This document shows, piece by piece, positions 1 to 6,248 of a stretch of DNA of 6,700 nucleotides. This stretch comes from CAZUZD01 sp964624465 (lineage in GTDB: Bacteria > Planctomycetota > Planctomycetia > Isosphaerales > Isosphaeraceae). The position numbers and the translations under genes are program-made. Within the stretch, counting starts at the first letter, position 1; the number at the start of each line of letters is the position of its first letter. The notes below the pieces were generated by a model. The model saw only the letters and a program-made list of their open reading frames with translations, did no database searches and was not told where the DNA came from. The stretch lies in assembly GCA_964624465.1 (NCBI GenBank), contig CAZUZD010000328.1, positions 1-6,700 of the forward strand, read 5' to 3'.

Positions 1-1
1 C

Positions 2-1036
2 AGCCGCTCGATCATCAACCACGTCATCGGCCAGAAGAAGGCGATCCTCAGCCAGGACGCCGGCAACGACCAGAACCTGCCGACGAGCGCCTCGATCGCC
101 GACCTCAAGATCCGCTCGGTGATGTGCGTGCCGCTGCTCACCCCCGACGGCCAGGCGCTCGGCATCCTCCAGCTCGACACCAGCGACCGCCGCCAGTTCC
201 TCCAGGAGGACCTCGACGTGCTCCTGGCCGTCGCCGGCCAGGCGGCCATCGCCTTGCAGAACGCCACCATGCACGAGGCGATGCTCACCCAGGAGCGCCT
301 GAAGCGCGACCTGAACCTCGCCCAGACGATCCAGATGCGGTTCCTGCCCCGCAACGTGCCTGCGCCCAGCGGCTACGAGTTCTTCGCACACTACCACGCG
401 GCCTACGAGGTCGGCGGCGACTACTACGACTTCGTCGAGCTGGGCCCCGAGCGCATCGCCATGGCGCTGGGCGACGTGGCCGGCAAGGGCGTGGCCGCCG
501 CGCTCATGATGGCCAAGTTCTCGGGCGACACCCGCGCCTGCCTGCTCACCGACCGCTCGCCCGGCCGCGCCGCCACCCGGCTCAACCAGCTCCTGCACGA
601 CACCGGCATTGACGACAAGTTTATCACCCTGAGCCTGGGCGTGCTCGACCTGCCGGCGCGTCGGCTCACGCTCGCCTCGGCCGGCCACCCGCCCGTCTTC
701 GTGCGCCGGGTCGACGGCACCCTCGACGCCTACGGCACCGACATCAACGGCTTCCCGCTGGGCATCGACGGCGACCAGACCTACGCCGAGATGGAGATCG
801 ACCTGGCGCCCGGCGACGTGGTCGTGATCTACTCCGACGGCGTGACCGACGCCCGCAACCTCGCCGGCGAGTCGTACGACACGATCAGCAACCACCGCCT
901 CGAGCACCGGATCCAGGAGGCCGGCGGCAGCCCCGCCGCCCTGGGCCGCGCCATCCTCCAGGACCTCCGCGAGTTCTCCGCCGGCAACCCCCAGTTCGAC
1001 GACATCACCCTCGTCTGCTTCGGCCCCGTCGCCTGA
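2..1036 (+). CDS. GAF-SpoIIE (PP2C-like) serine phosphatase, 5'-truncated by window edge
   Basis: The reading frame is open from base 2, so the gene begins outside the window; 344 residues are visible. Residues 1-90 look like the end of a GAF sensor domain (RSVMCVPLL, LGILQLD, QAAIALQNA). Residues about 90-120 form a charged helical linker with the LNLAQTIQMRFLP signature typical of RsbU/SpoIIE-type enzymes. The phosphatase domain follows to the C-terminus. Its metal-binding acidic positions are present: VGGDYYD (Asp140), GDVAGKG (Asp158), YSDGVTD (Asp279) and FDDITLV (Asp333/334). Such enzymes usually dephosphorylate anti-anti-sigma (STAS) proteins in partner-switching control of sigma factors or other outputs. 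An FHA domain often precedes GAF in similar planctomycete proteins, but that part is not visible. No STAS or anti-sigma kinase gene is nearby, so the partner is unknown. The family call is firm; the exact pathway is not. Confidence 0.93.
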   Translation, partial: SRSIINHVIGQKKAILSQDAGNDQNLPTSASIADLKIRSVMCVPLLTPDGQALGILQLDTSDRRQFLQEDLDVLLAVAGQAAIALQNATMHEAMLTQERLKRDLNLAQTIQMRFLPRNVPAPSGYEFFAHYHAAYEVGGDYYDFVELGPERIAMALGDVAGKGVAAALMMAKFSGDTRACLLTDRSPGRAATRLNQLLHDTGIDDKFITLSLGVLDLPARRLTLASAGHPPVFVRRVDGTLDAYGTDINGFPLGIDGDQTYAEMEIDLAPGDVVVIYSDGVTDARNLAGESYDTISNHRLEHRIQEAGGSPAALGRAILQDLREFSAGNPQFDDITLVCFGPVA

Positions 1037-1072
1037 CCGGTCCCGACCTACGGGAGGGGACCATCGGGGAGC

Positions 1073-1107
1073 CCGGATCCTCCGGTCCTTGGGCCGCGGA
1101 GGTCCGG
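1073..1107. terminator. Hairpin between convergent genes, possible bidirectional terminator
   Basis: CCGGA-T-CCTCCG at 1073-1084 pairs with CGGAGGTCCGG at 1097-1107. This gives 11 base pairs with one bulged T (1078) and a 12-base loop. It lies 36 bases after the phosphatase stop and 66 bases beyond the glycosyltransferase stop, where a shared terminator would be expected. There is no T-tract on either side, so it is not a classical intrinsic terminator; termination is inferred from position and stability. Confidence 0.45.
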
Positions 1108-1173
1108 TGTGCCGTGGCCTGAGCGCAGCGTGGTCACGCCGACGAGTCGCAGGCGCCCGCGGGCGGCGGCGGC

Positions 1174-2733
1174 TCAGGGGCGGACCAGGCGCAGGCCGGG
1201 GACGTCGATGACGGTGCCGGCGCGGTTGGCGCCGGCGGGCAGGCGGGCGACGGAGCGGCCGGCGCGGAGGCCGACGGCGTACCAGCGGGGCGGGGGGGCG
1301 TCGGCGGGACGCTCCAGCGCGGGGGTGACCTCGTAGAGCGGGCCGAGGTAGTAGCGGGCGACGTCGACCTCGCGAGACCAGCGGGGGTCCTCCGAGTACA
1401 CCACGAGGCTCGCCCCCTCGGGATCGATCTGGCGGATCTCGGCGGCGCCGACGCGCCAGTCGGCCTTGAGATCGGGCGCGGTGACGCTCGACCGCAGCAG
1501 GGGGACGGCCAGGCCCACCAGCGTCACGAGGACGAGCGTGGCCAGATACCTCGGCACCGCCGCCAGCCCGCGGCCCAGCAGCAGCAGATACGCCGGGCCC
1601 ACGAACAGGGTGTAACGCGCCGGTCCGAAGACCGGGTGCCGGAGCCACGAGTACCCGTAGAGCAGCAGCGGCGGGATCACGAACCACGCCAGCACCAGGG
1701 CCGTTGCCAGGGGCTGCCGACGCCGCCACCGCACCCGCCACGGCGGCCAGCCGAGCATCCCCACCGCCGCCAGCACCAGGCATCCCAGCAGCGCCCAGCG
1801 GTTGCCGCCGATGAACCCGATCGGCAGGCCGATCAGGTACGCCGGGCTCAGCCAGCGGGCGTCGACGACATCCGGGGCATGATCCAGGTAATTCGGCACC
1901 CAGGGGGCGATCGCCAGCGCGGCCAGGCCGTGCACGATCAGCCAGCCCTTCAGGCCCAGCCCCAGCGCCGACCGCGCCGCCAGCGTGGCGACGGCGAGGG
2001 TCGCCACCATCAGGAGCCCGAGCGGATGCGTGTACGCCAGCGCCACCAGCGCGGCGCCGTACGCGACCCGGCCGGCGCGCGGCGACTGCCCCCGGGCCAG
2101 GGCCTCGAAGACGAGCGCCCAGGCGGCGGTCGCCAGCAGGGTGAGCAGCGCATACATGCGGGCCTCGCGGGCGTACTGCACCAGCAGCGGGCTGAACGCT
2201 GCCAGCGCCGCGGCCCAGAGGCCCGTCGGTCGATCGAACGCCAGCCGGCCGATCCGGGCCACCAGGGCCACGGTCAGCAGCCCGCACCCGACGCTCAGCG
2301 CCCGGCCGGCGGTGTCCGAGGTCCCGAACAGTCCGAGCCAGGCCTTGAGCACGATCGGATGCAGCGGGGCCCGGGTGGCGTCGCTGGCGCGAAGCTCGGT
2401 CAGCAGCGGCCCGAGCCCGGGGGCGCGGGCCACCCGCATCGAGACCACCTCGTCGAACCAGAGGCTGAGCCGCCCCAGCTCGAACCCGCGGAGCCCGGCG
2501 GCCACCAGCAGGATGCCCACCAGCAGCAGCCCGACGCCGCCGCTCCAGCCGCCGTTCCGGGCGCGATCGCCGCCGGCCGGGGTCCGTGGGTGAGGTTGAG
2601 CGACCCGCGCGGGCTGGGTATCCTGAAGCGGGGCCGGTCCCGAGGGTGGCGCGTCGCCGCCGGGTGGAGCGAGCGGATGCGTCCCGGACCCGGTTGCCAG
2701 ATCTTGAGGGGTGGTTGCGATGGGCTTGTTCAC
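1174..2733 (-). CDS. GT39/ArnT-like multi-pass membrane glycosyltransferase
   Basis: As drawn, 519 residues from a GTG at 2733. The first hydrophobic segment (about 65-82) is followed by LSLWFDE with an acidic pair at Asp94-Glu95, matching the catalytic periplasmic loop of polyprenyl-phosphate-sugar-dependent enzymes (GT39/PMT_2, ArnT-like). LHPIVLKAWLGLFG (124-137) and YAREARMYALL (187-197) are also characteristic. Roughly ten further hydrophobic segments run to about residue 413. A soluble C-terminal part of about 105 residues begins with DWRVGAAEIRQ. The likely role is transfer of a lipid-linked sugar to lipid, glycan or protein at the outer face of the cytoplasmic membrane; the substrate is unknown. 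The start is unresolved. GTG 2733 lies 14 bases inside fabI and has no clear Shine-Dalgarno sequence, and the first 60 residues are Pro/Gly-rich with more A/T third bases than the rest. The next in-frame start, GTG 2520, would cut into the first membrane helix. An ATG at 2778 lies further inside fabI. Confidence 0.85.
   Translation of the reverse strand: MNKPIATTPQDLATGSGTHPLAPPGGDAPPSGPAPLQDTQPARVAQPHPRTPAGGDRARNGGWSGGVGLLLVGILLVAAGLRGFELGRLSLWFDEVVSMRVARAPGLGPLLTELRASDATRAPLHPIVLKAWLGLFGTSDTAGRALSVGCGLLTVALVARIGRLAFDRPTGLWAAALAAFSPLLVQYAREARMYALLTLLATAAWALVFEALARGQSPRAGRVAYGAALVALAYTHPLGLLMVATLAVATLAARSALGLGLKGWLIVHGLAALAIAPWVPNYLDHAPDVVDARWLSPAYLIGLPIGFIGGNRWALLGCLVLAAVGMLGWPPWRVRWRRRQPLATALVLAWFVIPPLLLYGYSWLRHPVFGPARYTLFVGPAYLLLLGRGLAAVPRYLATLVLVTLVGLAVPLLRSSVTAPDLKADWRVGAAEIRQIDPEGASLVVYSEDPRWSREVDVARYYLGPLYEVTPALERPADAPPPRWYAVGLRAGRSVARLPAGANRAGTVIDVPGLRLVRP
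2596..2624 (+). promoter_or_regulatory. Candidate sigma-70-type promoter for fabI
   Basis: TTGAGC (2596-2601, 4/6 match to the -35 consensus) and TATCCT (2619-2624, 4/6 match to the -10 consensus) are separated by exactly 17 bases. This implies a transcript start near 2631 and a leader of about 90 bases before the fabI ATG. It lies in the relatively AT-richer part of the divergent region. It is a match by eye only and overlaps the uncertain N-terminal part of the glycosyltransferase frame. Confidence 0.4.
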
Positions 2734-3526
2734 GGGCAAGAAGGGTCTGGTCCTGGGGGTCGCCAACGACTTCAGCATCGCCTGGTCGATCAGCAAGCAG
2801 CTCATCGACCAGGGCGCCGAGGTCGGGTTCACGCACCTGCCCGGCGAGAAGATGGAGCGCCGCGTGCGCCGGACGGTGCCGACCGACACGAAGCTGATCA
2901 CGTCGTGCGACGTGGCCAAGGACGAGGACGTGGCCCGGGTCTTCACCGAGGCCGCGGCGACCTACGGCCACCTCGACTTCGTGCTGCACTCGATCGCCTT
3001 CGCGCCGATCGAGGATCTCAAATGCTCGTTCGTGAACGCAAGCCGTGAGGGGTTCAAGACGGCGATGGACATCAGCGTCTACTCGCTGGCCATCGTCTCG
3101 CGGCACGCCGCCACCGTCATGCCCAACGGCGGCTCGATCCTGACGCTGACCTACTACGGCGGCGAGAAGGTGGTCGTCGGCTACAACATGATGGGCGTGT
3201 GCAAGGCCGCCCTGGAGATGTCGGTCCGCTACCTCGCCTATGACCTGGGCCCCAAGAACATCCGGGTCAACGGCCTGAGCGCCGGCCCGGTGAAGACCCT
3301 GGCCGCCTCGGCCGTGGGCGACGCCGACAAGCTCGCCGGCCTGTACGAGGCCGTCTCGCCGATGGGCCGGAACATCGAGCGCGAGGAGGTCGGCTCGGCC
3401 GGCATGTTCCTGCTCTCCGACCTTGCCAGCGGCATCAGCGGCGAGATCCTGCACGTCGACTGCGGCTACAACGTCATGGGCTCCCCCGGCCGCGCCATCG
3501 AGGCCGCCCGCGAGGGCAAGGCCTGA
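2720..3526 (+). CDS. fabI: Enoyl-[acyl-carrier-protein] reductase (NADH), FabI
   Basis: 268 residues, close to the usual FabI length of about 260. It catalyses the last step of each fatty acid elongation cycle in the cytoplasm, reducing trans-2-enoyl-ACP to acyl-ACP with NAD(P)H. It is an atypical short-chain dehydrogenase. The nucleotide-binding start reads GLVLGVANDFSIAWSI (residues 9-24), and CDV at 63-65 supplies the adenine-contacting Asp. HSIAFAP lies at 90-96. The FabI-specific catalytic pattern is complete: Tyr145, Tyr155 and Lys162, with the Tyr-x6-Lys spacing of the family. NGLSAGPVKTLAAS (194-207) is the usual substrate-loop region. ATG 2720 is chosen over GTG 2711 because GAGGGG (2706-2711) is a Shine-Dalgarno sequence 8 bases before it, and the GTG overlaps that site. 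FabI is confident; FabV and FabK are excluded by fold and motif. Confidence 0.96.
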   Translation: MGLFTGKKGLVLGVANDFSIAWSISKQLIDQGAEVGFTHLPGEKMERRVRRTVPTDTKLITSCDVAKDEDVARVFTEAAATYGHLDFVLHSIAFAPIEDLKCSFVNASREGFKTAMDISVYSLAIVSRHAATVMPNGGSILTLTYYGGEKVVVGYNMMGVCKAALEMSVRYLAYDLGPKNIRVNGLSAGPVKTLAASAVGDADKLAGLYEAVSPMGRNIEREEVGSAGMFLLSDLASGISGEILHVDCGYNVMGSPGRAIEAAREGKA

Positions 3527-3562
3527 GCCGCCTGAGTCGTTCCGCACCCGGCGCAGTCCTCC

Positions 3563-3604
3563 GGCCCGGTCCTCGCGCGGTTCCCCCCGCGCGGCGACCG
3601 GGCC
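3563..3604 (+). terminator. Strong hairpin after fabI, probable terminator
   Basis: GGCCCGGTC (3563-3571) pairs perfectly with GACCGGGCC (3596-3604). Inside it CGCGCGG (3574-3580) pairs with CCGCGCG (3587-3593) around the loop TTCCCC, with a 2x2 internal loop between the two helices. That makes 16 G/C-rich pairs, 36 bases after the fabI stop and 39 bases before the Nudix start. No T-tract follows, so it could instead act as an mRNA 3'-end stabiliser. Confidence 0.55.
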
Positions 3605-3643
3605 AGGTCGCATCCCGACCCCGATGTTCCCCAGGGCGGCCCC

Positions 3644-4063
3644 ATGACCGAGCCCGAGACCCCGACGCGCGTCGCCATCGGCCTGATCGGCCGCTCCGGC
3701 CGGTACCTGATCCGCCAGCGCCCGCCCTTGCCCGGCTCCCCCATGCCCGGCTACTGGGAGTTTCCCGGCGGCAAGTGCGAGCCCGGCGAGACCCCCGAGC
3801 AGGCCGCCCGCCGCGAGATCCTCGAGGAGGTCGGCCTCGCCGTCGAGGTCGTCCGCCTGCGACGCCTCATCGAGCACCGCTACCCGCACGGCTTCGTCGC
3901 CCTGCACTTCTTCGACTGCCGCACCGCCGACCCCACCGCCGAGCCCGATCCGGGCACCGGCTTTCGCTGGGTCGCCGCCGCCGACCTGCCCGGTTACCAG
4001 TTTCCCGGCGCCAACGACGCGATCGTCGCCGAGCTGGTCCCGTCCCGATCCACGCCACGGTAG
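3644..4063 (+). CDS. mutT: MutT-type Nudix hydrolase, probable 8-oxo-dGTP diphosphatase
   Basis: 139 residues, a normal single-domain Nudix length. The Nudix box is complete and canonical: Gly43-x5-Glu49-x7-Arg57-Glu58-Ile59-x-Glu61-Glu62-x-Gly64-Leu65, with the metal-binding glutamates in place. It is preceded by GYWEFPGGK, the MutT form of the strand before the box. The C-terminal part, FRWVAAADLPGYQFPGAND (about 106-124), matches the MutT pattern of a Trp and then an FP-AN element that contacts the nucleotide base. The likely role is hydrolysis of oxidised dGTP to the monophosphate, preventing A:C mispairing. Other nucleotide substrates cannot be excluded. The ATG has only a weak purine-rich stretch upstream (AGGGCGG, 3633-3639). 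It follows fabI by 117 bases with a strong hairpin between, so cotranscription is doubtful. Confidence 0.9.
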   Translation: MTEPETPTRVAIGLIGRSGRYLIRQRPPLPGSPMPGYWEFPGGKCEPGETPEQAARREILEEVGLAVEVVRLRRLIEHRYPHGFVALHFFDCRTADPTAEPDPGTGFRWVAAADLPGYQFPGANDAIVAELVPSRSTPR

Positions 4064-4278
4064 CGGCCAGACCGTCCCAGGCGTGCATCGGACTCAGCCG
4101 GCCAGGGTGGAGTGGCACGACGATTCTGACAGGCCTGCGTCCCGTGGCGATCGCGCGGCCGAGCCACCCGGGAGGTGCTGAGCCGACCGGAGGGCCTCGA
4201 AGGACTCCTGACCGGCGATGGACTGGCGGCATGGTTTCCGCCGTGGAGATCCCGCGATGCCTTGCGGCCCGGCCCCAG

Positions 4279-5052
4279 TCACCACGCCGGATGCCAGTTG
4301 AAGGGCCGATCGTCCTCGCCCGTTTTCTTCAGAGCGATCATCGTGGAGTAGCGGGCCCGTTCGATCGCCTCGTACGCTCGCTTCGGGAGGACATACGGCC
4401 GAATCGCCGACGGAATCGCCGAGCCAGCCAGGCGTGTCAGGCGCCGCCGCCATGACACCGAGTCCGTGACCGGCTCGCCATGCACCGCATAGGCCGGGTA
4501 CTTCGAAAAATAGGTGATCGCTCGCGCCACCGCCGGGAATCCGCAGTCATCGACGACGATCAGACCACCGACGCGCAGCAGGCGATTCGCATAGAACAGG
4601 TCCAACATCGTATGATCGAATGTATGCCAGCCATCGATGAAGATCAGGTCGAAGCTCGCGGGCTGTGAGGCGGCCAGCCGCGGCAGGGCGAACTCGGAAC
4701 CCTCTTCGAGGAAGTCGTAGTGGTCGAGTCCGGCGCGCCGGAGCGTGTGATGGCCGATATTCCCGAAGTAATCGGACTGACACGGATCCAGGATGCAGTG
4801 GCGGGCTCCTTCCCGGCCAGCCGTCGCCCAGCAGATGACCCCGGAGGAGACGCCGTACGCGAATCCCACCTCGAGGGTTCGTCGGATGGTGGCGTCGGCA
4901 TCGATCAGGCCAGCCAGGAACTCGCACTCCGCCAGGGAGATGTTGGCCACCAGGGGCTTCGTGGTCCCGTCATCCGCCTCGGCGGTGTTCGTCCTCAGGA
5001 TGTCCAGGACGGTCGGGCAGACGCCGCGAGGCTGAAGCGTTGATGTGCTCAC
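4279..5052 (-). CDS. Class I SAM-dependent methyltransferase (Methyltransf_24-like)
   Basis: 257 residues from GTG 5052. The SAM-binding motif I is LEVGFAYGVSS (60-70). ILDP (87-90) ends the second strand, with an acidic residue of the ribose-contacting type. FDLIFIDGWHTFDHTMLD (134-151) is the motif shared with the Methyltransf_24/CmcI/TylF-like group, and LLRVGGLIVVDDC (158-170) is the following strand. A basic C-terminal extension of about 60 residues follows. Methylation of a small molecule, sugar or glycolipid is likely; the substrate is unknown. GTG 5052 is preferred over a longer TTG start at 5130 because AGAGGG lies just upstream (5057-5062) and the TTG sits inside a promoter-like sequence. 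Sampled lines are about 58% GC, against the mid-70s in fabI, which suggests a different origin. It is convergent with the Nudix gene and shows no operon partner. Confidence 0.88.
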   Translation of the reverse strand: MSTSTLQPRGVCPTVLDILRTNTAEADDGTTKPLVANISLAECEFLAGLIDADATIRRTLEVGFAYGVSSGVICWATAGREGARHCILDPCQSDYFGNIGHHTLRRAGLDHYDFLEEGSEFALPRLAASQPASFDLIFIDGWHTFDHTMLDLFYANRLLRVGGLIVVDDCGFPAVARAITYFSKYPAYAVHGEPVTDSVSWRRRLTRLAGSAIPSAIRPYVLPKRAYEAIERARYSTMIALKKTGEDDRPFNWHPAW

Positions 5053-5100
5053 GTCGCCCTCTATGCGTGAATTCGGCAGGGTGGCCGGTCGATTGGCCTG

Positions 5101-5130
5101 ATTTTGCCCGCGGTTGCTCGACGGAGTCAA
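5101..5130 (-). promoter_or_regulatory. Candidate sigma-70-type promoter for the methyltransferase
   Basis: Read on the minus strand, TTGACT (5130-5125, 5/6 match to the -35 consensus) is followed after 18 bases by CAAAAT (5106-5101, 4/6 match to the -10 consensus). Transcription would begin near 5094, leaving a leader of about 40 bases before the Shine-Dalgarno and GTG 5052. The fit of promoter, leader, ribosome site and start codon argues that this gene is transcribed on its own. Confidence 0.45.
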
Positions 5131-5257
5131 TGGGAGGCCCTGTAATGCGTGGGCGTCCGTCGATGTGTGGATCCAGTTCGGTCCCCGAGTCTGAAGCGAT
5201 CAACCCGACGCGCTCGCGACGCCGACCGGACCGGTGCCACGGCGAACGTGTGACCAA

Positions 5258-5284
5258 CGACCGCCCGCACTGTGGCGGGCGTCG
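5258..5284. repeat. Inverted repeat, 10-bp stem
   Basis: CGACCGCCCGC (5258-5268) pairs with GCGGGCGTCG (5275-5284) with one bulged C and a six-base loop ACTGTG. It lies in the middle of the gene-free stretch, far from any stop codon, so a terminator role is less obvious than for the two hairpins nearer clpP2. Its function is unknown. Confidence 0.5.
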
Positions 5285-5350
5285 GAAAGCGACTCCGAGC
5301 TCTGGAGGTCGGGACGCGGGCCCGGGACGAGCCTGCGTGTTGCAGGAATT

Positions 5351-5390
5351 CCCCCGGAGCGGTTGACGTTCCGGGCGAACCATCCGGGGG
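5351..5390. repeat. Inverted repeat with two alternative pairings
   Basis: CCCCCGGA (5351-5358) can pair perfectly with TCCGGGGG (5383-5390), an 8-bp stem with a 24-base loop. Its inner part, CCCGGA (5353-5358), can instead pair with TCCGGG (5370-5375), a 6-bp stem with an 11-base loop. The two structures exclude each other. In DNA of this GC content, short repeats of this kind can arise by chance. Confidence 0.35.
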
Positions 5391-5400
5391 CAGGGGAGTG

Positions 5401-5416
5401 GGGTCTCGAAAGGACC
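5401..5416. repeat. Short inverted repeat, 5-bp stem
   Basis: GGGTC (5401-5405) pairs with GACCC (5412-5416) around the six-base loop TCGAAA plus G. It sits 8 bases from the 12-bp hairpin at 5425-5465, on its clpP2-distal side. Alone it would not be notable; it is recorded because of the cluster it belongs to. Confidence 0.3.
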
Positions 5417-5424
5417 CAACTGAA

Positions 5425-5465
5425 CGGCGGATGGGGTGCGACGATCGCAAACGCCCCATCCGCCG
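5425..5465 (-). terminator. Perfect 12-bp hairpin downstream of clpP2
   Basis: CGGCGGATGGGG (5425-5436) pairs without mismatch with CCCCATCCGCCG (5454-5465) across a 17-base loop. The loop itself contains GCGA/TCGC (5438-5441 with 5445-5448). On the minus strand it begins 49 bases after the clpP2 stop and precedes the methyltransferase promoter, a natural terminator position. The bases after it on that strand (TTCAGTTGGG) are only mildly T-rich. Confidence 0.55.
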
Positions 5466-5485
5466 AGTGCGGACCTCGAATTGTC

Positions 5486-5505
5486 GCGGTCAGTCGAGTG
5501 ACCGC
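5486..5505 (-). terminator. 7-bp hairpin immediately after clpP2
   Basis: GCGGTCA (5486-5492) pairs perfectly with TGACCGC (5499-5505) with a six-base loop GTCGAG. It starts 9 bases past the clpP2 stop codon on the minus strand and is followed by GACAATTCG, a modestly AT-rich tail. With the hairpin at 5425-5465 it may form a tandem terminator. Confidence 0.5.
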
Positions 5506-5514
5506 TCCCCGGGC

Positions 5515-6126
5515 TCAGATGGCCTGGGGGTTGCGGGGGACGTTGGGCTCGCGGTCGAGGACGTTGTCGATCAGGCCATAGGCCTTGCCTTCGTCGGCGG
5601 ACATGAACCGGTCGCGGTCGGTGTCGGCCTCGAGCTGCTCGAGCGACTGGCCGGTGTGCTTGCGGTAGATGCCGTTGAGCTGCTTCTTCATCCGCACGAA
5701 CTCCTCGGCGTGGATGAGGATGTCCGTGGCGGTGCCTTCCATGCCGGCCAGCGGCTGGTGGATCATGATCCGGCCGTGGGGCAGGGCGTTGCGCTTGCCG
5801 GCGGCGCCGGCGGCCAGCAGGAGCGAGCCCATGCTGGCGCACTGGCCCATGCAGTAGGTGGCGACGTCGCAGGGGACGTACTGCATGGTGTCGTAGATGG
5901 CCATGCCGGCGGTGACGCTGCCGCCGGGGCTGTTGATGTAGAGGTGGATGTCGGCCTTGTCGTCCTGGTGGGCGAGCACCAGCATCTGGGCGACGACCAG
6001 GTTGGCCACGTTGTCGTCGATGGCCGTGCCGAGGATGATGATCCGGTCCTGGAGCAGGCGGGAATAGATATCCATCGCCCGCTCTTCGCGGCCGGTCTTC
6101 TCGATGACGATCGGGATCAAGGGCAT
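5515..6126 (-). CDS. clpP: ATP-dependent Clp protease proteolytic subunit, second copy (ClpP2)
   Basis: 203 residues, the standard ClpP length. ClpP is the cytoplasmic barrel-shaped serine peptidase that degrades proteins unfolded and fed in by ClpX, ClpA or ClpC. The N-terminus PLIPIVIEKTGREERAMDIY (2-21) is the family's typical hydrophobic-gate and ATPase-contacting start. INSPGGSVTAGMAIYDTMQ (64-82) is the conserved strand and helix region. The catalytic triad is complete: Ser98 in GQCASMG, His123 in MIHQPLAG and Asp172 in DTDRDRF. ATG 6126 is supported by the family N-terminus; GAAGGGA (6137-6143 on the plus strand) lies 10 bases upstream, slightly far for a ribosome site. It follows clpP1 by 122 bases on the same strand. 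Two ClpP types in one cell commonly form a mixed tetradecamer, which is the likely arrangement here. No clpX follows within the window. Confidence 0.96.
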   Translation of the reverse strand: MPLIPIVIEKTGREERAMDIYSRLLQDRIIILGTAIDDNVANLVVAQMLVLAHQDDKADIHLYINSPGGSVTAGMAIYDTMQYVPCDVATYCMGQCASMGSLLLAAGAAGKRNALPHGRIMIHQPLAGMEGTATDILIHAEEFVRMKKQLNGIYRKHTGQSLEQLEADTDRDRFMSADEGKAYGLIDNVLDREPNVPRNPQAI

Positions 6127-6186
6127 CGCTCTGGGGTCCCTTCGCAGGCGTGATCGGATCGGGTGACTCGGGATCGCGTGGCGTGT

Positions 6187-6229
6187 CCGGGCCCGCCCCG
6201 TGAGGTCAGCTCAGGGGCGGGGGGCCCGG
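6187..6229 (-). terminator. Long bulged hairpin in the clpP1-clpP2 gap
   Basis: CCGGGCCC (6187-6194) pairs with GGGCCCGG (6222-6229), GCCCC (6195-6199) with GGGGC (6214-6218), and TGAG (6201-6204) with CTCA (6210-6213). There is a GGG bulge (6219-6221) and a single bulged G (6200). About 17 pairs form in total, ending in a five-base loop. It lies 19 bases after the clpP1 stop and 60 bases before the clpP2 ATG, with no T-tract. It may end or attenuate clpP1 transcripts, or act as a stabilising or processing site between the two messages. Confidence 0.5.
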
Positions 6230-6248
6230 AGGCTGGGTTCGGCTCCGC

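Larger units (their letters stand above)
5053..5514. other. Non-coding, inverted-repeat-rich region between clpP2 and the methyltransferase
   Basis: About 460 bases with no credible gene. Frames crossing it lack start context and recognisable protein features. The left end holds the methyltransferase promoter and leader. Positions 5258-5505 contain several inverted repeats, listed separately: 5258-5284, 5351-5390, 5401-5416, 5425-5465 and 5486-5505. Two of these fit a terminator position for clpP2. The rest are unexplained and could be part of a structured RNA or the debris of an insertion. Confidence 0.6.

Noticed and set aside
2987..3007. Ala93 in FabI at the position where Gly is found in E. 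coli and where substitutions give triclosan resistance
   Set aside because: Ala is also the natural residue in the triclosan-sensitive S. aureus type, so it does not indicate resistance.
1636..3048. A 470-codon plus-strand open frame opposite the glycosyltransferase and running into fabI
   Set aside because: Its product is Arg/Gln/Pro/Gly-rich without hydrophobic or motif structure and lies wholly opposite or across two recognisable genes; long antisense frames are expected at this GC content.
4225..4242. Hairpin GGCGG/CCGCC between the convergent mutT and methyltransferase genes, considered as a shared terminator
   Set aside because: Only five pairs with an eight-base loop and no T-tract; this is common by chance in such GC-rich DNA.
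5053..5130. N-terminal extension of the methyltransferase by 26 residues from a TTG at 5130
   Set aside because: The TTG falls in the -35 element of a promoter candidate, the extension has no domain resemblance, and GTG 5052 has a good Shine-Dalgarno sequence.
4970..5842. A 290-codon minus-strand frame bridging clpP2 and the methyltransferase, which would fill the gene-free gap
   Set aside because: It is an out-of-frame reading of both genes, very rich in Arg, Pro and Gly, with no recognisable motif.
5272..6153. A 293-codon plus-strand frame covering clpP2 and the non-coding region
   Set aside because: Most of it is the antisense of clpP2, giving a repetitive Val/Gly/Asp-rich product with no family resemblance and no start context.
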